Below, piece by piece: positions 43,804 to 56,734 of a stretch of DNA of 64,000 bases (the stretch's first letter is position 1; every line of letters begins with the position of its first letter). The stretch lies in assembly GCF_000247695.1 (NCBI RefSeq), contig NW_004624748.1, positions 8,391,963 through 8,455,962 on the forward strand. The letters are read 5' to 3'. Source of the stretch: Heterocephalus glaber (taxonomy: Eukaryota > Chordata > Mammalia > Rodentia > Bathyergidae). The position numbers were made by a program, and so were the translations under genes. The notes beneath the pieces are model-generated. The model was given only the letters and a program-made list of their open reading frames with translations, made no database searches and was not told the DNA's origin.

Positions 43804-43988
43804 TAGCCAGGCACCTTGGTGCACATCTATACTCTACCCAGAAGGCTAGGGCAGGAGGGTCTCATTTCCAGCCCATTCTGGGGAACTTAGAAAGATCTTG
43901 TCTCAAAATAAAAAACAAATAAAAATAAAAAGACCAGGGGATATAGTTCAGTACTCCCTGGGTTCAATATCCAGTACTACTAAAAAGA
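43804..43988 (+). mobile_element. B1-dID composite SINE
   Basis: B1 part (TAGCCAGGCACCTTGGTGCA through GATCTTGTCTCAAAATAAAA), A-rich linker, then ID-like unit (AGACCAGGGGATATAGTTCA through TTCAATATCCAGTACTAC) and A-tail. Confidence 0.88.
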
Positions 43989-43989
43989 A

Positions 43990-44455
43990 AAGAACCCCTG
44001 GAAAATGAAGATCAACTTCAAACTTTCCTAGACCTAAATGTACAGTCATAAATATGACATGTATTCAAATCTATGAGTAGTGACCCTTCTACAAGCTCAT
44101 CCGACAATTCAAATTCTCTGAGCTGCATATACTATACACTAGTCCCTGTGTGCTGAGTGTGGTGAAAATGTCACCCACTCAGTCCCCCAAATTCAGCAGG
44201 TGAAATGGTGAGCAGTCAACTGCTATGGACTTAGCAGTGCTTGCCAGCATTTACATCCAGTCTACTTGAATCTGATTCAGTCAGGAGCTCCTCTCCTACC
44301 CATCATGGTATTTCCCACAGCCTGCAGCAGGCACTTCCTCAAAAGGATCCCCTTTGTCTATTCATGCCTTCAAAGTCTCATCTGAATGTAACTCCAAGTG
44401 AGAACTCACTGACATTTGTTCACATTCCAACAAAGACACCTCTGTTCCAAATCTC

Positions 44456-44495
<40 letters not shown>

Positions 44496-46705
44496 CAAGA
44501 TCTAGAAAATGCTCATTTTTCCCCACTTTGCTATTCATGTAAGCATTTAGTGTCTTACATCATAAAAACTGATAAACACACAACAGATACACAGCAACTA
44601 ATACGGGATCCTTGCAAAACAGCACATGATTTTTTACCTCCATGGAGAAGTAAAGACACGTTGATTTACAGTCACTATCAGACCGTGCCAAACCAAGCTG
44701 CTTCCATGAGGCACAGAATATTCAGGCCACAGGACCAGGTTCCCTGGGAGTTCATTAGGATCACAGTGTGTCTTCAGTGCTTCAAGTTCAAAACTCACAG
44801 CCCAACACTCTTTCGTTATGGAAGAGAAAAGCATTCAGGCTGTGTTCCTAGAGAAGGAATCATCTGATCACCAGAACCAGCCACTTCCCTCTGTTACAAT
44901 AAAATAGGAGACACTGGTCATAAAAATTGCTTTTTACAAGTCTCAAAACTGGTTACCCTTTTTAAAAAGCCTTTTTGACATTACAACTAAAAAAGCTTTT
45001 AACTTTTCTTTAAAACTATTATTAATATGTTTAATCCTAAGATACACTTGCCATTTTTAATTACTTTTCTAACTTCAATATCCCTTTCCAACACAAAATA
45101 TTCAAAGAAAAAATTCTGGACCATGCTTTGGATTGCATGTGGCCAATTCTCACTCTATACCAGTCACCAGCAAAATTCAGTGTCTGAGCCAACTGTTAAG
45201 TGCCTAGGGCCTTTCCTGTTCTTTTTGTTTCCTTCAGTCTATTCCTGTCAGGTGCAAACACTCCAGAATTGTGGACTTATGACATGGGAACTCACACTGA
45301 GTCATAGGTAGAACCCATTTTCTGTTCTGAGTTCACAAAAAAAAACAAAGTCTAATATTACCTTTACAACAAAAAGGTACGTGCGAGTTGAAAGAGCAGA
45401 TGTGGTCTCGGCCCCAGCTGGAAATGCTCAGGGCGAACAGATGTCAGTAATAAACCCAGGAGAGCTACAAAGGTTGGTTTAGGTCCAGTGTGAGCCCCTA
45501 ATGAAAATGCTGACATGAACATAAAATTGTTCATGTACTGCAGTTTCTTTCCTATCCCATCTGAGTGTCCAATACAGAAAGAAACCACCTGGAAAAGAAT
45601 CTAAAAATGGTGTAGGGCCAAGGCAGGTGGGGCACATCAGTGGCTAGGAAGTTGGGATGATGGTTCAGGGAGCCTCACTTGCAGCACCATCAAGAAACTA
45701 TTGCTTCTTCTAGGGGTTGGCACCAGGCCCAGTGCATCCTCACAGTTCTTCAGAGGGAGAACATGCGTGCCCTACTGTTGCATTCATTCCAAACTGCCAC
45801 AGGGGATGTGCTTCTGGATGGTGTCTGGGAGACACAAAAACAAAACTGTAAATGACCAGAAGTGGTAGGAAATTAAACCTGAACTAGGCCTGAGAGCAAA
45901 CCTAAGAAGGCTCACCAGGAGGATGGTAATTGAATAAAAACTGGAAACCCAGCATAAAATAGGAGAAAAGCTGGTGCCTGAAAAGGAAATGGAAGTGATG
46001 GCAGTCATGCAGAAAACAGGGTAGATGTGGCTTCAATGAAATCTATTTATAGACATATAGTCACATAAACTAGAGTTTTTCAAAGTATTGTGTTGTTACA
46101 AAACCTTATTACAACCTTTACACTCCACAGTAAGGTGTCTTTTCTCTCCAAAGGCACTAACTATATGCACTTAAAAGCGGGATTGATTTTCTTTTTCATA
46201 TTTTGCAGCCAGGTACTGTAATTTCATTCATCAAAGCTAAGTGAAGCAGTTACTTATGAAGTCATATGGACTGATTTAGTGCAGTCTACTTGAGAAAACT
46301 AAAGTGTGAAATTCCATAAAATTGCAGCTGAAAGCCCCTCTACCTCATGGAGCCCCTGGTCTGTGGCACTGAGCATGCTCTGTCTCCAGGAGACAGCAGG
46401 ACTGGTGTGGGTGGTTGTGACTAGCGGACAGTCTTCCCTCCTCCAGACGGACTACAGCTACATTTATCATTGTGCAAGAATCCTTTCCCTAAATTCTCCT
46501 TTGAGGTAGTAGCCTCATCAGAAAACAATTCCACATCTGTCCTATACTGACAATATGTCTTGAACAATTTGCTATTAGCTTGGAAATTTATTACAGTTTA
46601 TGTTTATTTTGGTTAGTTGTTAACTATGCACATTTTTCTTTTGAAGTTAAAGAGGGAAATGGTGCCAAGTAGATTATAGATAAGAAATGAAAAAAAAAAA
46701 AGAAT
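43990..46705. other. No recognised gene; (TA)n
   Basis: Holds a (TA)14 run at 44462-44490, inside a 208-codon plus-strand frame (44241-44867). The frame reads through that repeat (YIYIYIYIYK) and has no domain, so I treat it as chance. The rest is unique intronic DNA. Confidence 0.4.
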
Positions 46706-46707
46706 AT

Positions 46708-46925
46708 CTGGACTTGTTTTCTGAAGTCAGACTACACAGGATTAAATCCCAACTCCTCCACTTACTGTGATCTCAGGCAAGTTACTTAATGTCCCTCTGC
46801 TTCAGTGAGGATAAGAATATTCACTAAGTCACGGAGTTGTGAGAAGTCAATAGGTCAACTAAATATGCACAATATTTTAAATTGTTCCTATCACATGGCA
46901 AATGCTATATGAGAGTTAGCCATTT
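46708..46925 (+). mobile_element. MIR SINE
   Basis: GAAGTCAGACTACACAGGAT, TTAAATCCCAACTCCTCCAC, GATCTCAGGCAAGTTACTTA and ATGTCCCTCTGCTTCAGTGA, then CACATGGCAAATGC. This is nearly the full MIR. Confidence 0.85.
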
Positions 46926-46928
46926 AGT

Positions 46929-46947
46929 ATTATTATTATTATTATTT
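46929..46947. repeat. (ATT)n
   Basis: About six TAT/ATT units directly after the MIR 3' end. Confidence 0.85.
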
Positions 46948-46949
46948 AA

Positions 46950-48976
46950 ATGACCTCATCATCCCAAATCCTGTACTATTTAAACTTATAATGGTTAATC
47001 CATAATACCTTTACACTATACTATATCAAGTTAAAAGTGGCTTTAGAAAGAAAATGATGCAGGATAAAATATAAAACAGAAAAGATCCAATATTTCTTCA
47101 GTACCGTTATTTGGGGACTAACTTAACCAAAGTAACCACAACAAATGACTATGGAATCAGACATAGGTAAGTTTAAAATTCATAAAAGTGGAAGTTATCA
47201 GAGATTGGGAGTCTCCCTGCAATATGGAGTGGTAGCATCAAACTGCCTGGGGCCTTGGCATCAGAAGGACAGACCCCACCCAGGTCAATATGGCAGGCAA
47301 GCAGCAGCAGGACCAATGGGCAAAAGCACTGGGCTGCTCACTAGTGTACTGGACAGCTACTCCAAGCAACCCACAGAACAAATGTAATCAACATCACCTC
47401 ACTTACCTGAGACTCTGGTTTACTCAGACCCAAGTGATGGATCACTAAAGTCACTTTGGCTCTCAGGGTTCTAAAATTCAGGGCCTCTGTAGGGGCTTTT
47501 TGATTTCTAACACTGTACCTCTCATTTCTCAAACTGTGAGTGATATTTTCCTCGCCAGTAACCTAGTGAATTGAATTGGAAATTAAACTATTTTTGGAGT
47601 AGGAAGAATACAAAAAAAGACCATGACCCAGCCTCCAGTCCTCTGGCCTTCTTTATTTATTCAAAACACCATTATTGTTTTAAATGATCTTGCCTGTCCA
47701 CAAGAGTTCATACCTTACTCAACTATAGTCCAAGGGCCTGATCTCATGGCTTTCTGGGACTTCTAGAGGTCCAAGAGCTCTAAGAAATGAGTTCCAGACT
47801 GAGAGCTCTCTAATTCATAACCCTTGTATAATCATGTGTAGGAACCAGGAAAGGAGGTAGCCTACAGCTCCAGCTGAATCAATGAAACTGAAAAGTGAAT
47901 GCTGAAAGCTGCTTTACCTATTTATAAAATACACACTCGGAATCACACTTTTTTCTCCAAATTTAAGGATTCATTCCATTGTGCCTTTCCAGAAGGGAAT
48001 CATGACGAAGTCTGGCTAGAATCATTTTCATTCCAACAAATTATAGACATTAATGAAGGTTTACCCTTACAATTTAAGAAAGGAACTAATTCATCATGAA
48101 AATGACTCATATACATGTATGCCTATCAAGGGCCCCTAAAATAAATATTTTTGTATGAAAGCTGTGTTTTTATACTCTAAAATTATTTCCAGCATCTGGC
48201 ACTGAGCCAAGGAATTTCAGTGACTTTGCCATTTATAGCAAAGTTTCAGCTAAGCTAGTTGCAGGGCAAACAAGAAATATACTTGCTGAACATCTGAAGG
48301 CCACAGAGCAAAATCAGAATATCCATGCAGGAAGAGACCTTGTCGAACCACAACAATGAACTCTGTGAAAGTGAAATGAAGCCTACAAATTTACAGGGGT
48401 GTTCGGTTGGCAGGGAGCTAACCAGAAAAAAACAAAGACAAAAACTACCATAGGTAATGGGAAATTGAGTTCAAAGGAGACACACTCAATTCCTAAAAAG
48501 GGAGTCCAAAAGATAAACTAAAAGGACATTCACTGATATACAGACCTATCTTTTCACTTCCCTCAGGAAAATATGAAGCCTAGAAGTGAGCAAACGTAGT
48601 TAAACTAGAAACAAGAGAGAAGATGAATCTGACCAGTATGTAAGAAGACATCTACCTACCTACCAAGCAGAGGCAATTCAGTTGTGTACCCCAAAAATTC
48701 CTTTCCCCACGCAATTCATGAGAACATTTAAATGGAAATAAATTAGTCTTTCGGTGACACTGAATTCTGTTGAAGTTATGGAAAAAGTAACACTACCCTT
48801 ACTGTCAGTAGTTCACAGGTTGGTAAGCAAAACAGAAAAGTAGACAGGGCAACTGCCAGAGTGTGTGAAAAATCCCTTACTAGTGCCACACACTCATGGC
48901 CATGTAAAACCTATGGGCCAAGAAGAAATGGAGAGAGAGAAGATGGGACTTGGTCAATGTTTTAGTTTAGGTCCAT
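46950..48976. other. No recognised element
   Basis: Two kilobases of ordinary intronic sequence. 47140-47400 is more GC-rich with a GCAGCAGCAG run; nothing coding is supported. Confidence 0.4.
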
Positions 48977-48991
48977 GAAAATAAGGAAGTA

Positions 48992-49081
48992 GGGCTGGGG
49001 ATTTAGCTCAGCAGTTCCACCGCCTGCCTCGCAAGCTAAGGACCTGAGTTTGATCCTCGGTACCAAAAAAAAAAAAGAAAA
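48992..49081 (+). mobile_element. ID SINE, perfect 15-bp target duplication
   Basis: GGGCTGGGGATTTAGCTCAG, CCGCCTGCCTCGCAAGCTAA and GGACCTGAGTTTGATCCTCG, then an A-rich tail. GAAAATAAGGAAGTA occurs exactly at 48977-48991 and 49082-49096. Confidence 0.97.
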
Positions 49082-49196
49082 GAAAATAAGGAAGTATACA
49101 AATATTACCTTTCAATAACATAATCACTCTTCTCCACTTTCCTCAATATTACAAAGGCCTCATTTTTAATGAAAATCACTCAGCAAAGACAACACT

Positions 49197-49312
49197 GAGC
49201 CAAGTGTGGTGGTGCACCCCTCTAATCCCAACACTTAAGGAGCTGAGTCAGGAGGATCATGAATTCAAGGCCAGCCTGGACTACACAGCAAGACTCTGTC
49301 TCAAAAAAAGAA
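49197..49312 (+). mobile_element. B1 SINE
   Basis: GAGCCAAGTGTGGTGGTGCA, CAAGGCCAGCCTGGACTACA and AAGACTCTGTCTCAAAAAAA: a well-preserved B1. Confidence 0.9.
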
Positions 49313-49724
49313 AAGTCAACATTGACCATTTTTTAATCTCTTCTACAGTATCTCCCAAAAAAATGATTAAAAGAAATAATAGCTTCCAAACTTTTGCCCC
49401 TACTTCCAGCTTACAGGAAATACAAGGCAGAGAGAAAACTGAATAGAAAACAATCAATCAAAAGTATCCTCAACGTGGGCCCAGTCTCTTTAAAAAGTCA
49501 ACATCATATAACAAATGTCAGAGAACTGCTCCAGGCTCTAGAATAAAGTAAGAGAGACTTCAGAGCCACATCAAGCATTGCAGTGCATGAACACTGACTG
49601 GATCTAAGTTCAGGGAAAAAAGAAGTGTCATTAATGACAATTTGAAGACAACTGGAGAAATTTAATGGATGGGTTATCAAATATCTTGAGAAAATTATTA
49701 ATTTTTAAAATTTTTAAATATTGT

Positions 49725-49985
49725 GGTTATACCAAAGCATGCTCTTATTTCTAGAAATTATATGTTCCAGAATTTAGGAGATGAGCATCATGATGTCTGC
49801 TTCCTCCAATTTACCTCAAATTGTTCAGCCAAAAAATTATATACACACACATTCACACACACCAATAGATACAGTAAGTGCAGCCTAACATTAACAATTA
49901 ATAAATTTAGGGGAAGATTTATGGATGTGTAATATACTACTATTTCAACTTCTCTATTTTGAAATTTTCTACAATAAGCTGTGGA
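49725..49985. mobile_element. Old interspersed repeat, unassigned
   Basis: CATCATGATGTCTGCTTCCT, TACCTCAAATTGTTCAGCCA, AACATTAACAATTAATAAAT and TTGAAATTTTCTACAATAA follow a common ancient repeat 3' end that I recognise by order but cannot name. A short TA/CA run lies inside. Confidence 0.4.
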
Positions 49986-49989
49986 GAAG

Positions 49990-51860
49990 AGGAAAATGCT
50001 CCTAGGACCTTAGGCATGTCAAAAGAAAGTAAGTACATCTATAAGAAAATTTAAAAGTGTGAACAAGGAAAATCATGTATAATTTATCATGTAACCAGCA
50101 AAGACATTTAATCAAACTAATACATTACTTATTCATCTCTGAAAATTGCTACCACTTTCACTATCTCAGATCTGTGGGGATTTTCTACTATAATCTATCC
50201 CAGATTTAGTATACAAATAAAAAATATTTTATGACTTCAGATGGTAACAAAACTGCATGGTTCTGGTTTTCACGCTTTAGTGCATAGAATGTTGTAAACA
50301 TAAATGACTCCCAAGATAAGTCAGTCAGGAGAGATCAAATAACTCTCCACTTCTATCAGAGATACATGACTGGATTTACCCTTTAGGAAGAAATACAGCC
50401 TAGGGTTTGCACATTCCTCTGACTTTCTTATATTAAATTATATTTAAATATTCCCATAACACTAGCAGTCATAGCCCTACCATCCCCTAAGGACTCTGAG
50501 GCACCAAACTGAAACAGAAAGTAAACCCTAAGGATAATTTCAGCAATTGAGATGAGGGAAAAAAAAATTAGTAATTTCATACACTCTGTATAATAATGTA
50601 AGTGAAATATGTATTTTCACTTTCTCATACTTCCTCAAACCCATTCTAAGACTATAATTGAAGGCTATATCACTCCAAAGTTAACAATAAGGCAGCTTTG
50701 TATCTACTCTACCAACAAAACAAGTGGCATTAATGAAGTCCATCTTCAAAGGTTTATTATAAAACAACAACAAGAACAAAATAAGCTCTTCTGAAATTTG
50801 TCTCTAATTCCTAACTGATCATAACTGGGACAGGAAGGATTTACTGAGACTCATTCATCAATTTGAGACAATTTGCTTTAGGTCAAGCACTTTCTCTCAG
50901 GCATGCACAACATGTTCCAACATCCTTACTAATTTTCTTCTGATACTTCTAAAATGTCTCTCACATACTGCAAGGTTATCAGAGGTGTCCTGAAATAAAG
51001 TCCAATCTGTCTTACTTCATCAGTGCCAAAAAAATCAATTTCTCAAATCTCAACATTTTTTCACTTAGTACTTACTACTGTCACGTATTCTATTTGTAAT
51101 GCAATGTGTCAGGCTCTTGTAAAAGGCAGAGAACAAATTAATGGACAGTGTTTTCTTTCAAGGAATTTGTCCTCTGACTGGCTGAAGAAAGTGTATTACT
51201 TAGAGTCACGAGTAAAGTTGGTGCATAAGGCTACCCCTTCTCTACTCATGTCTAGAATCGGGGTCATGGAAACAAAAGACTTTCCTTGAGCATATGGTAC
51301 CCTTAGAGAGCTGTCATTACAACTCGAGCAACTTATATTGGTAAAGAAATGTCTACATTTATTAAGCCTCTTCTAATACCTGTCATGAACTGTATAATCC
51401 ACACAACAACTCAAGGGTCAGAACTAGAAGCAACTTACTGCTAAGGTCCTTTAGTGGCCAATCGTTTTCCTCATAAAGAAATCAAGACCCGGTGGGATTC
51501 ACTGTCTCTGCTGCCAAAGCCAACACAAAATCCAGCTGAAATGAACCACATCTATCCAAAATGTCTAATAATCCTTTCTGCCTGAAAGGATCCAATGCTT
51601 GGAAAGATGCATATATCCAGAAAATCTGCACATGCCAAGAAAATACAGCAGCACATCCCAGGACCCCATCCTGACAGCCAACACTCACTGCTGCAGCTCA
51701 GTGTAAGTCCACAAAGCACGGAAGGAACTCAACAAGTCAACTGAGTGAGAAAACAACCGATACCCTCGGCCACACTCTGGCTACTCTTGGCAGCCAATCA
51801 CATGTGAAAGACAGCTTGATACTGTACATGGCCCTTCTGTGAAACCTGCCCTGGCAACAA
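49990..51860. other. No recognised element
   Basis: AT-rich intronic DNA; short frames only. Confidence 0.4.
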
Positions 51861-51893
51861 GTACAGTATTTGGTTTTTATTTGATTTTGTTGG

Positions 51894-52075
51894 TTTGGTC
51901 CTGGGGATTGAATCCCAGGTCTTCACACTGAGCAATATCCCGAACCCTTTTTCATATTTTTAATTTCGTGACAGGATCTCACTAAGTTACCCAGGCAGGG
52001 CTCAAACTTGCAGTCCTCCTGCCTCAGCCTCCCAGAGTGCTAGGATTACAAGGAGGCGCCACCACACTCAGAAAA
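51894..52075 (-). mobile_element. B1-dID composite SINE
   Basis: Plus-strand order is ID-like unit (GGTCCTGGGGATTGAATCCC, ACTGAGCAATATCCCGAACC), T-rich linker, B1 (GACAGGATCTCACTAAGTTA, CCTCAGCCTCCCAGAGTGCT). The probable target duplication ACAGTATT lies at 51863-51870 and 52076-52083. Confidence 0.9.
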
Positions 52076-52084
52076 ACAGTATTG

Positions 52085-53895
52085 AATGTGGCAACACGTA
52101 GCCATGCTCACTGATCTTCCTCCATGTCTGTCATCCTTTCTTCCTCTGTCGCTCTTTTTATAATCATTATGTTACCTATGAGTCAGGTCTTTTCTAGATG
52201 CTCACTGGGCAATAAATATGTTTTATAGCTGTGTCCCTGGTGTGAGAGCTAGTGAAAAGAATGCATAAGGGTCCTAAGGAGTTAAAACTCAAAATGAAAA
52301 GTGAAAAACGGTTTTAAAGTTCAAGTTTTCCCCCATACTGGCCTCCTTCATGACTGAGAATTGGGACATGACAGAGAAAACGCTAAAAATGGACACCTGC
52401 AAGGAACAACCAAATCTAAATGTATGGTTTTGATTTAAAAAGGAAAAAAATTTTATAAAAACTTACACCACAGTCTTTGCGGTTTGTTCCTTCAGCTGGA
52501 AAGGATTTCTTAGTATTGCAATTATATTTACTATATTGATATCCTAAGAGAGAAAAATATTCAATGTTGTCCCCAGCAAATTCAGTTACAACCAACAGAA
52601 AAATGTAACCTAGAGTGAAAACTACTTAAGCGAACAATACACATCTAGGACCACTAACTTTAGATCACATTTCTGCAAAATTGGTGCAAGTTATGGAAAG
52701 GCTAAAGGCATTGTTACAACAGCAGAAAGACAAGTTAAAAAGTTGTTTAGACATCTTAACAACCAGATTCACACTGTTTTGAAATACATATATAAAATAT
52801 AAATATATATATGTCAGAAATTCTACCATCATTCCTACTCATTACCAAAACCTTATTAATCCTAACAGAAAGACATCTGTTCACTTTTAAATGTGGAAAT
52901 GTTTCCAGTTACTTATGAAAAATACAGTTCTCTTAAAGAACTACTTCTCAATGTCACTACTACCTCATAAATTTCCCTTTACATTTTGGTAGTGAAGCGA
53001 ACAGAAAATTCTCTGCTCTTTCATTACTAAGTTATATGGAAGCAGTTTGAGGAAGGAACTCTTAGAGCCGACCAAAACATACTTCGCCATCAGTTCTCAA
53101 TTGGCACACAAATTCCATCCATACTTCAGGTACAGCTTCATCTCAGGAAGATCCACTTTTTCTCATAACAAGTGGTGCTTTATAAAACATTGTTAATGGA
53201 TTCCATGTGGGTTTTGACTATAAAATTGTCACAGACTCAAATGGCATGTTAAAATTAAGAAATAAAAAAAAAACTATTAAGTTCAGTGCACTTAAAAAAA
53301 AAATCAAAGGGACAAAGTCTTAAGGGACAAAAGCACATGGAGGTACAGTTAAAAGGCCCATCAAGAGAAACAAAGTACAGGGACCACTGCACCCAGACAG
53401 TGGCCAAGGGGCTCTGCCTCACCGTGGGAGAGAAGAGCTGGCCCACATCTTCACATCAGCAGCATGAGCTACACGACCCAGACCCAGCCCTGCAGACCTG
53501 GTTGCACTACAACAGCTAACTCTGGTGTCTGTAAGCAATGCTCTTCGAACTCCAAAATGCACACAAAAAATGTAAACTTCGGCTGTAGAGGTTGAGTTTT
53601 GTGATTCTGCCTTTCTCGTAAGTGCCCAGGTGATGCCAGAGCAGCTGGCCCAGGCACCTCACCTTATATAATATGCTCTTAAGTCCCACATAAAAAAGGG
53701 GGGCTCTACATAGCATACTAGGAGAAAGAATGAAGCTACACGTGTAAGCACTTCAGGTTTTTTGGAAGAACACTACCACATAACTAAAAATAGTACCACC
53801 CAAATGCTTAAGTGTCTTAATTATCCAGTCTTTGACTACAAATCCCATTGCCCAGAATTTAAGAGTTATACATTCTTTGGATAAAGTAATAAAAA
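52085..53895. other. No recognised gene
   Basis: Unique AT-rich DNA with short A-runs at 53264-53275 and 53294-53303. Overlapping frames at 53255-53720 on both strands lack recognisable content. Confidence 0.4.
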
Positions 53896-53907
53896 TATTA
53901 ATTTTAC

Positions 53908-54124
53908 CCAGGCATGGTGACACGGGTCTGTAATCCCAGGTATTTGGGAGGCTGAGGCAAGAGGATCAAAGTTCAAGACCAGCCTGGGCAACTTAATGAG
54001 ATCTTGTCTCAAAATAAAATATAAAATGGGTTGGGGATATAGCTGGAGTCAATCCCTAGTATCAGAGAGGGAGAGAGGAAAGGAGAGAGAGGAAGAAGAG
54101 AGACAGAGAGACAGACAGACAGGG
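53908..54124 (+). mobile_element. B1-dID composite SINE with GA-rich tail
   Basis: B1 (CCAGGCATGGTGACACGGGT through GAGATCTTGTCTCAAAATAA), linker, short ID-like unit (TGGGTTGGGGATATAGCTGG, AGTCAATCCCTAGTATC), then GAGA/GACA repeats at 54064-54121. Flanking ATTAATTTTAC (53897-53907) and ATTAATTTTTAC (54125-54136) mark the insertion. Confidence 0.92.
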
Positions 54125-54439
54125 ATTAATTTTTACAAACAAATGTAATGTTTTTCCAACTTTATGTAGTCTTTCTCATAGTTAAAAACAAATTTCTAAT
54201 TAAAGGTATGTGCATCTCCTGAGTTACTAGAAAACAGTGACCATAGTTTCCATAATATTTTTTCTCTTCTAAGCTAAATAACCTGTTCCTTCAACCATTC
54301 TTTGAATAATAAGGTTTGATTTATTTCACTATATTCATTGTTTTATTCAGAAAATCAATGCACTGGCCCATATGCAGGACTCTCCTAGTTACTCTTAAAA
54401 AGTTGCAAAATGCTAATGATAGAAACATCATAGGATCAG

Positions 54440-54642
54440 TTAGGATTTACTGAATGTACTCTGTTTGTCAACCACTGTGCTTTGGGTGGATTTTCTCACT
54501 TAACTGTTCCACCATCCCTTTGTCATCCCCATTTTGCAGAACTAAGAAATAGAGCCCAGAAAGATTAAAGACTTGCCCAAGGCTACACACTAGCAGATGA
54601 CTTGTACATGAGGTCCATGTTCTTAACCACTGCCCATACCAC
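54440..54642 (-). mobile_element. MIR SINE
   Basis: CCATTTTGCAGAACTAAGAA, AGACTTGCCCAAGGCTACAC and GGTCCATGTTCTTAACCACT follow a reverse-complement MIR. Confidence 0.8.
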
Positions 54643-54644
54643 CT

Positions 54645-55730
54645 CTAACACATACCTAAAAAATATCTATAAATGTAAAACACTTTATGTAAAAAATGGT
54701 TCCTGACCTCAAGAAGTTTAAAATGTAGGTGGCCAAAGGAAGCAAAGTTCCTTAGGTGAAACATTCTCAAATAATACAAAAACAAATTAATAATTAAGTT
54801 TAAAAATCTATAAACATTTACTCTATTAAACAGAAGAGAAACCTAGGGGGCTCAGTTACCCTCAAGGCCTACAATCTAAAAGCTAGCTATCCTTCCAGAA
54901 GTTAAGTAATGACATTAGCACTGAAGGCCAGGGATCCAATGCCACCTTTAAGATCTGTGTTATCATGGAGTGGCTTCCGAATTAGGAGCTTTCCATGTGA
55001 GAGAGCAAAAGAACAAGTGTGCCTCAGAAAGGGACAAAACTATTCTACCAAATAGCCAACCAAGAGCTCTAGTGCAGAATATAGGTAAGACTTAACTGAT
55101 CTAGGGAGACGTCTTAGTGCAGTGAGTCTCCCTCTCTTCACTGTAGCCAGTATTCTCATTGGCTATTTCCTTGAGCACTCAGAAACAAGCAGAATATTAG
55201 TACTCAGCATTCTACATCACAGGTGGGGATAGTTGATAGAAAATCTCAGCAGGAACTTTTTAAAAAGGGAAACCTAGAATTGACTTATCCTGCTGTCAAA
55301 ATTAAATATCTAATGTCAAAACCGATAAACCTATGGAGACTGTCAGTTCTCTGACATTAACAGCAGTCTTTGGAGACTGTTGCAGAATATTGCTTGAGAC
55401 TGCAGTATGCAGGAACTAAATAGTTTCTGGCACTGATCAAAGGGGATTTCTTAGGAACACTTTTTTGAGAAATGTATTAAGATCTTGGCTCCACCCTCCA
55501 TCTGGCTGAATAGAATTGTTATCTTACTAAGGGAGCAAAACTTTGAGGTGTATGATGTTATGAGAAATAGCCAACCCCTATGTGATGTGGTTGGTAGCAC
55601 TTAATATCTATTTCCATCAATCAGCAACACATTCATCCCCTTTAAGACAGCCAAAGGATCTCAAAAGCACCATGGAGGGTCTCACTGCTCACAGCCACTG
55701 AAAAGATAAAATCAATAAATGTGTATGAGA

Positions 55731-55787
<57 letters not shown>

Positions 55788-56335
55788 CAGTTGTTTTCCT
55801 TTTGGTGAAAAAGCCTGGTAATAAAGGTCTTTGTGTCTTATAATGATGATGCATTCAGAGTTTTAAAGCTATCAAAGTTCTATGAAATGAGCAGCTTTTA
55901 GCTAAGCCCTGCATTTTCTTAAACTAATGATTTAAAAATTATTTTGGATTATACAAAGAAAAAGCAATCAATTATGGAATGGAAGGGGGAAAAAAAAAAA
56001 CCAAGATTACGTGGCTGGCTAAGGTGGAATATCAAAGCAGACAGGGAGACTACTCTGAAAGGTCCAAGCCACCTCTGGCTGTAATTTTTGCTGTCTTTTC
56101 TCCATGTGGGTAATGGTTAAGGTCATTAACTGTAGTGAATCCAGTTGGATTCAATCCCTGGAAAATTCACTTCTCAAATGAAAATGTACTTAGCCCCTCC
56201 TGTGCTTCAAATTCTGTATATCTACTATGGGCATGATATGGCACCTCGCCTCACAGAGTCCTTGTGAGATTCAAATGAAACAATAAATCTAACGTGCTTG
56301 GAACCATGTCTGCTACATGGTGCAGGTCAATGGAA
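54645..56335. other. No recognised gene
   Basis: Intronic DNA containing the (GA)n at 55728-55784; nothing coding is supported. Confidence 0.4.
55728..55784. repeat. (GA)n microsatellite
   Basis: Almost perfect (GA) run of about 57 bp. The serine/leucine frame on the minus strand is an artefact. Confidence 0.95.
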
Positions 56336-56341
56336 TGTGTT

Positions 56342-56729
56342 TGTTATGGCTCATGTCTAGATGTCCCCCCAAACCCTCATGAGGTCACAGGTGGGGCTTT
56401 TTCAGAAGGGGCTAGATCTAGAGTGTGAGACACTGGGATTGTTTCATGGTGCAGTGGTAGGCTCAAGGCCACTAGGATTAAGGGTGTGAGTGCTACCCTC
56501 CCTAAGTAGCCTAGATAAGATAAAAGGGGCAGGAAGATGCTTGTTTTGTTACCTTCTGCCCGCCATGAACTGTTTCTCCTCTGCGATGCCCCTCTGCCAT
56601 GCCACCCTGCCTTGGAGCCAGCCAAGTATGAACTGAAACCTCTACAAATTGTGAGCTAAATAAACCTTTCCTCCTTTAACTTTGGGTGTTGAGTATTTAG
56701 TCTCAGCAACAAGAAAAGTAACTAAGAAA
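56342..56729 (+). mobile_element. Solo MaLR-type LTR
   Basis: Begins TGTTATGGCTCATGTCTAGA and has CATGAGGTCACAGGTGGGGC, CACTAGGATTAAGGGTGTGA and GAGCTAAATAAACCTTTCCT (poly-A signal near 56658). It ends near AAGTAACTAAGAAA. A 5-bp duplication GTGTT sits at 56337-56341 and 56730-56734. No internal retroviral region is present, so it is a solo LTR. Confidence 0.75.
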
Positions 56730-56734
56730 GTGTT

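Noticed and set aside
44241..44867. 208-codon plus-strand open frame
   Set aside because: It reads through a (TA)n microsatellite (YIYIYIYIYK), has no recognisable domain and no supporting splice or retrocopy features.
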